Shown here piece after piece: positions 63,115 to 64,000 of a stretch of DNA of 64,000 nucleotides. Numbering within the stretch: position 1 is the first letter of the stretch; each line of letters starts with the position of its first letter. A model generated the notes under the pieces. That model worked only from the letters and a program-made list of their open reading frames with translations, was not told the DNA's origin and ran no database searches. The DNA is from Roseibium hamelinense (lineage in GTDB: Bacteria; Pseudomonadota; Alphaproteobacteria; Rhizobiales; Stappiaceae). Made by a program: the position numbers and the translations under genes. Location of the stretch: NCBI RefSeq assembly GCF_007830545.1, contig NZ_VLLF01000002.1:372001-436000 (forward strand), in the 5' to 3' direction.

Positions 63115-63155
63115 TTGATTGGTGTTCGCTTGCATTTGGAGAAAAGGACAGTTTC

Positions 63156-63935
63156 ATGACCGCCACCGCCTTGATCACCGGCGCATCCGCCGGCATCGGC
63201 ACGGAGCTCGCCCGCTATCACGCCGCCAATGGGGGCGACCTGGTGCTTGTAGCCCGGCGTAAAGATCCGCTTGACGCGCTGAAGTTAGAACTTGAGGCTG
63301 CCCATGGCGTCTCTGTGCATGTGTTCGCTCAAGACATCGGGTCTGCGGAAGCCGCCCAAAGTCTTCATGATCAGGTCAAGTCGGCTGGCATCGAAGTGGG
63401 CATCCTGATCAACAATGCCGGGTTTGGCGGGCGCGGCCATCATATCGAGCGCGATCTGTCCAGTGAGCAGGCGATGATCGACCTGAACGTAATGGCATTG
63501 GTCACGCTGACACATCTGTTTGCAAAAGACATGGCAGAGCGCCGCGGCGGCAAGATCTTGAACGTCGGCTCGACTGCCGGTTTTATGCCGGGTCCAAAAC
63601 AAGCAGTGTATTTCGCGACCAAAGCCTTTGTGAATTCCTATTCCCAAGCCCTCAACGAAGAGCTGCGTTCCAAGGGGATTACGGTTACTGTTCTTGCCCC
63701 GGGATATGTTGAGACCGAATTCGCTAAAGTGGCTGATCTTGAGGGCACTCAGCTTACAAAGTCAGGCGCCACGGCCGCAAGCGTTGCCAAGATCGGCTAC
63801 GACGCCATGATGCAAGGCAAACTCGTTGCGATTAATGAAATGGGTTTGAACCTGGCAATGAACTGGATCGTGCCTCTGGTGCCGCGCCGGTTGATGCTGA
63901 AATTGGTGTCGAAGATGCAATCGAAAACGGCATAA
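63156..63935 (+). CDS. Short-chain dehydrogenase/reductase
   Basis: A 259-residue SDR with the NAD(P)-binding TGASAGIG (about 8-15), the NNAG motif, and the catalytic Ser (NVGSTAGF) and YFATK pair (Tyr-x3-Lys). ARRKD after the second strand suggests NADP preference. Substrate is unknown. ATG at 63156 follows AAAGGA; 17 upstream codons are not conserved. Expression is probably controlled through the palindrome at 63097-63114. Confidence 0.9.
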   Translation: MTATALITGASAGIGTELARYHAANGGDLVLVARRKDPLDALKLELEAAHGVSVHVFAQDIGSAEAAQSLHDQVKSAGIEVGILINNAGFGGRGHHIERDLSSEQAMIDLNVMALVTLTHLFAKDMAERRGGKILNVGSTAGFMPGPKQAVYFATKAFVNSYSQALNEELRSKGITVTVLAPGYVETEFAKVADLEGTQLTKSGATAASVAKIGYDAMMQGKLVAINEMGLNLAMNWIVPLVPRRLMLKLVSKMQSKTA

Positions 63936-64000
63936 GGGCGATTCAGCCAGACAAAACGACGGCCAGAGAACCGGGACTGTTCAGGCAGGTTGAGCGCCAT

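Noticed and set aside
63943..64000. Possible 3' end of a minus-strand gene entering from the right edge (frame ending in TGA at 63945-63943).
   Set aside because: Only about 18 codons are visible and no family is recognisable; any frame could give this by chance.
1..64000. tRNA, rRNA, CRISPR arrays, insertion sequences and prophage genes.
   Set aside because: None was recognised on either strand; repeats found are short and local, and no transposase or integrase-like protein is encoded.

Overview
The window reads as a chromosomal segment of a motile, high-GC alphaproteobacterium, most likely of the Stappia/Roseibium (Labrenzia) type. The evidence is the alphaproteobacterial flagellar set (FlbT, FlaF, FliX, a FlgJ/CheL protein without muramidase, MotE, a DUF6468 protein), CckA, a DksA that has lost most zinc cysteines, a GAAC-N7-GAAC LexA box in front of recA, and CtrA-type TTAA-N7-TTAAC sites. 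The genus is inference.

Layout. 1-6 kb: a VWA (CoxE-like) gene cut by the window edge, a small membrane protein, ycjF/ycjX, a SixA phosphatase, a secreted protein and a MoxR ATPase. 6-23 kb: hook and filament genes. flgE-flgK-flgL run on the plus strand. On the minus strand are flaF-flbT, two flagellin genes, flaG, flgN-like, flgJ/cheL and flgI. fliX and dksA follow on the plus strand, then flgF-flgG-flgA-flgH on the minus strand. 23-31 kb: fliL-fliM-DUF6468-motE and a 1432-residue AMIN-like/TPR envelope protein. 31-33 kb: three small-module membrane proteins (DUF883, YqjE-like, DUF808). 33-41 kb: fliP-fliO facing flgB-flgC-fliE-fliQ-fliR-flhB, followed by cckA. 41-44.7 kb: TetR, PspA-like, YiaA/B-like, a frameshifted Lnb/DUF4105 gene and a cupin. 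44.7-47.4 kb: a phospholipid operon resembling ynbA-ynbB with an acyltransferase and a DedA-like protein. 47.4-57 kb: TetR/VOC pair, a lipoprotein, a three-gene coiled-coil/membrane operon, a SABATH methyltransferase, psuG, a PagL-like barrel and psuK. 57-64 kb: recA, alaS, a 41-residue membrane protein, a cyclic-nucleotide-gated K+ channel and an SDR.

The motility genes can be read as a Caulobacter-like cascade. CtrA-type sites precede the early operons (flgB operon, fliL operon). Well-formed sigma-54 elements precede hook, P-ring and rod operons (flgE, flgI, flgF). The checkpoint factor FliX, the flagellin mRNA regulators FlbT/FlaF and the CtrA-activating kinase CckA are all encoded here. 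FlbD, CtrA and sigma-54 themselves are not in the window.

The best candidates for undescribed biology are the TelA-like/DUF6384/Gly-tailed coiled-coil operon (49.2-52.9 kb), the AMIN-like/TPR protein beside MotE, the plant-type SABATH methyltransferase, and the TetR-controlled PspA/YiaAB operon with three identical-pattern operators.
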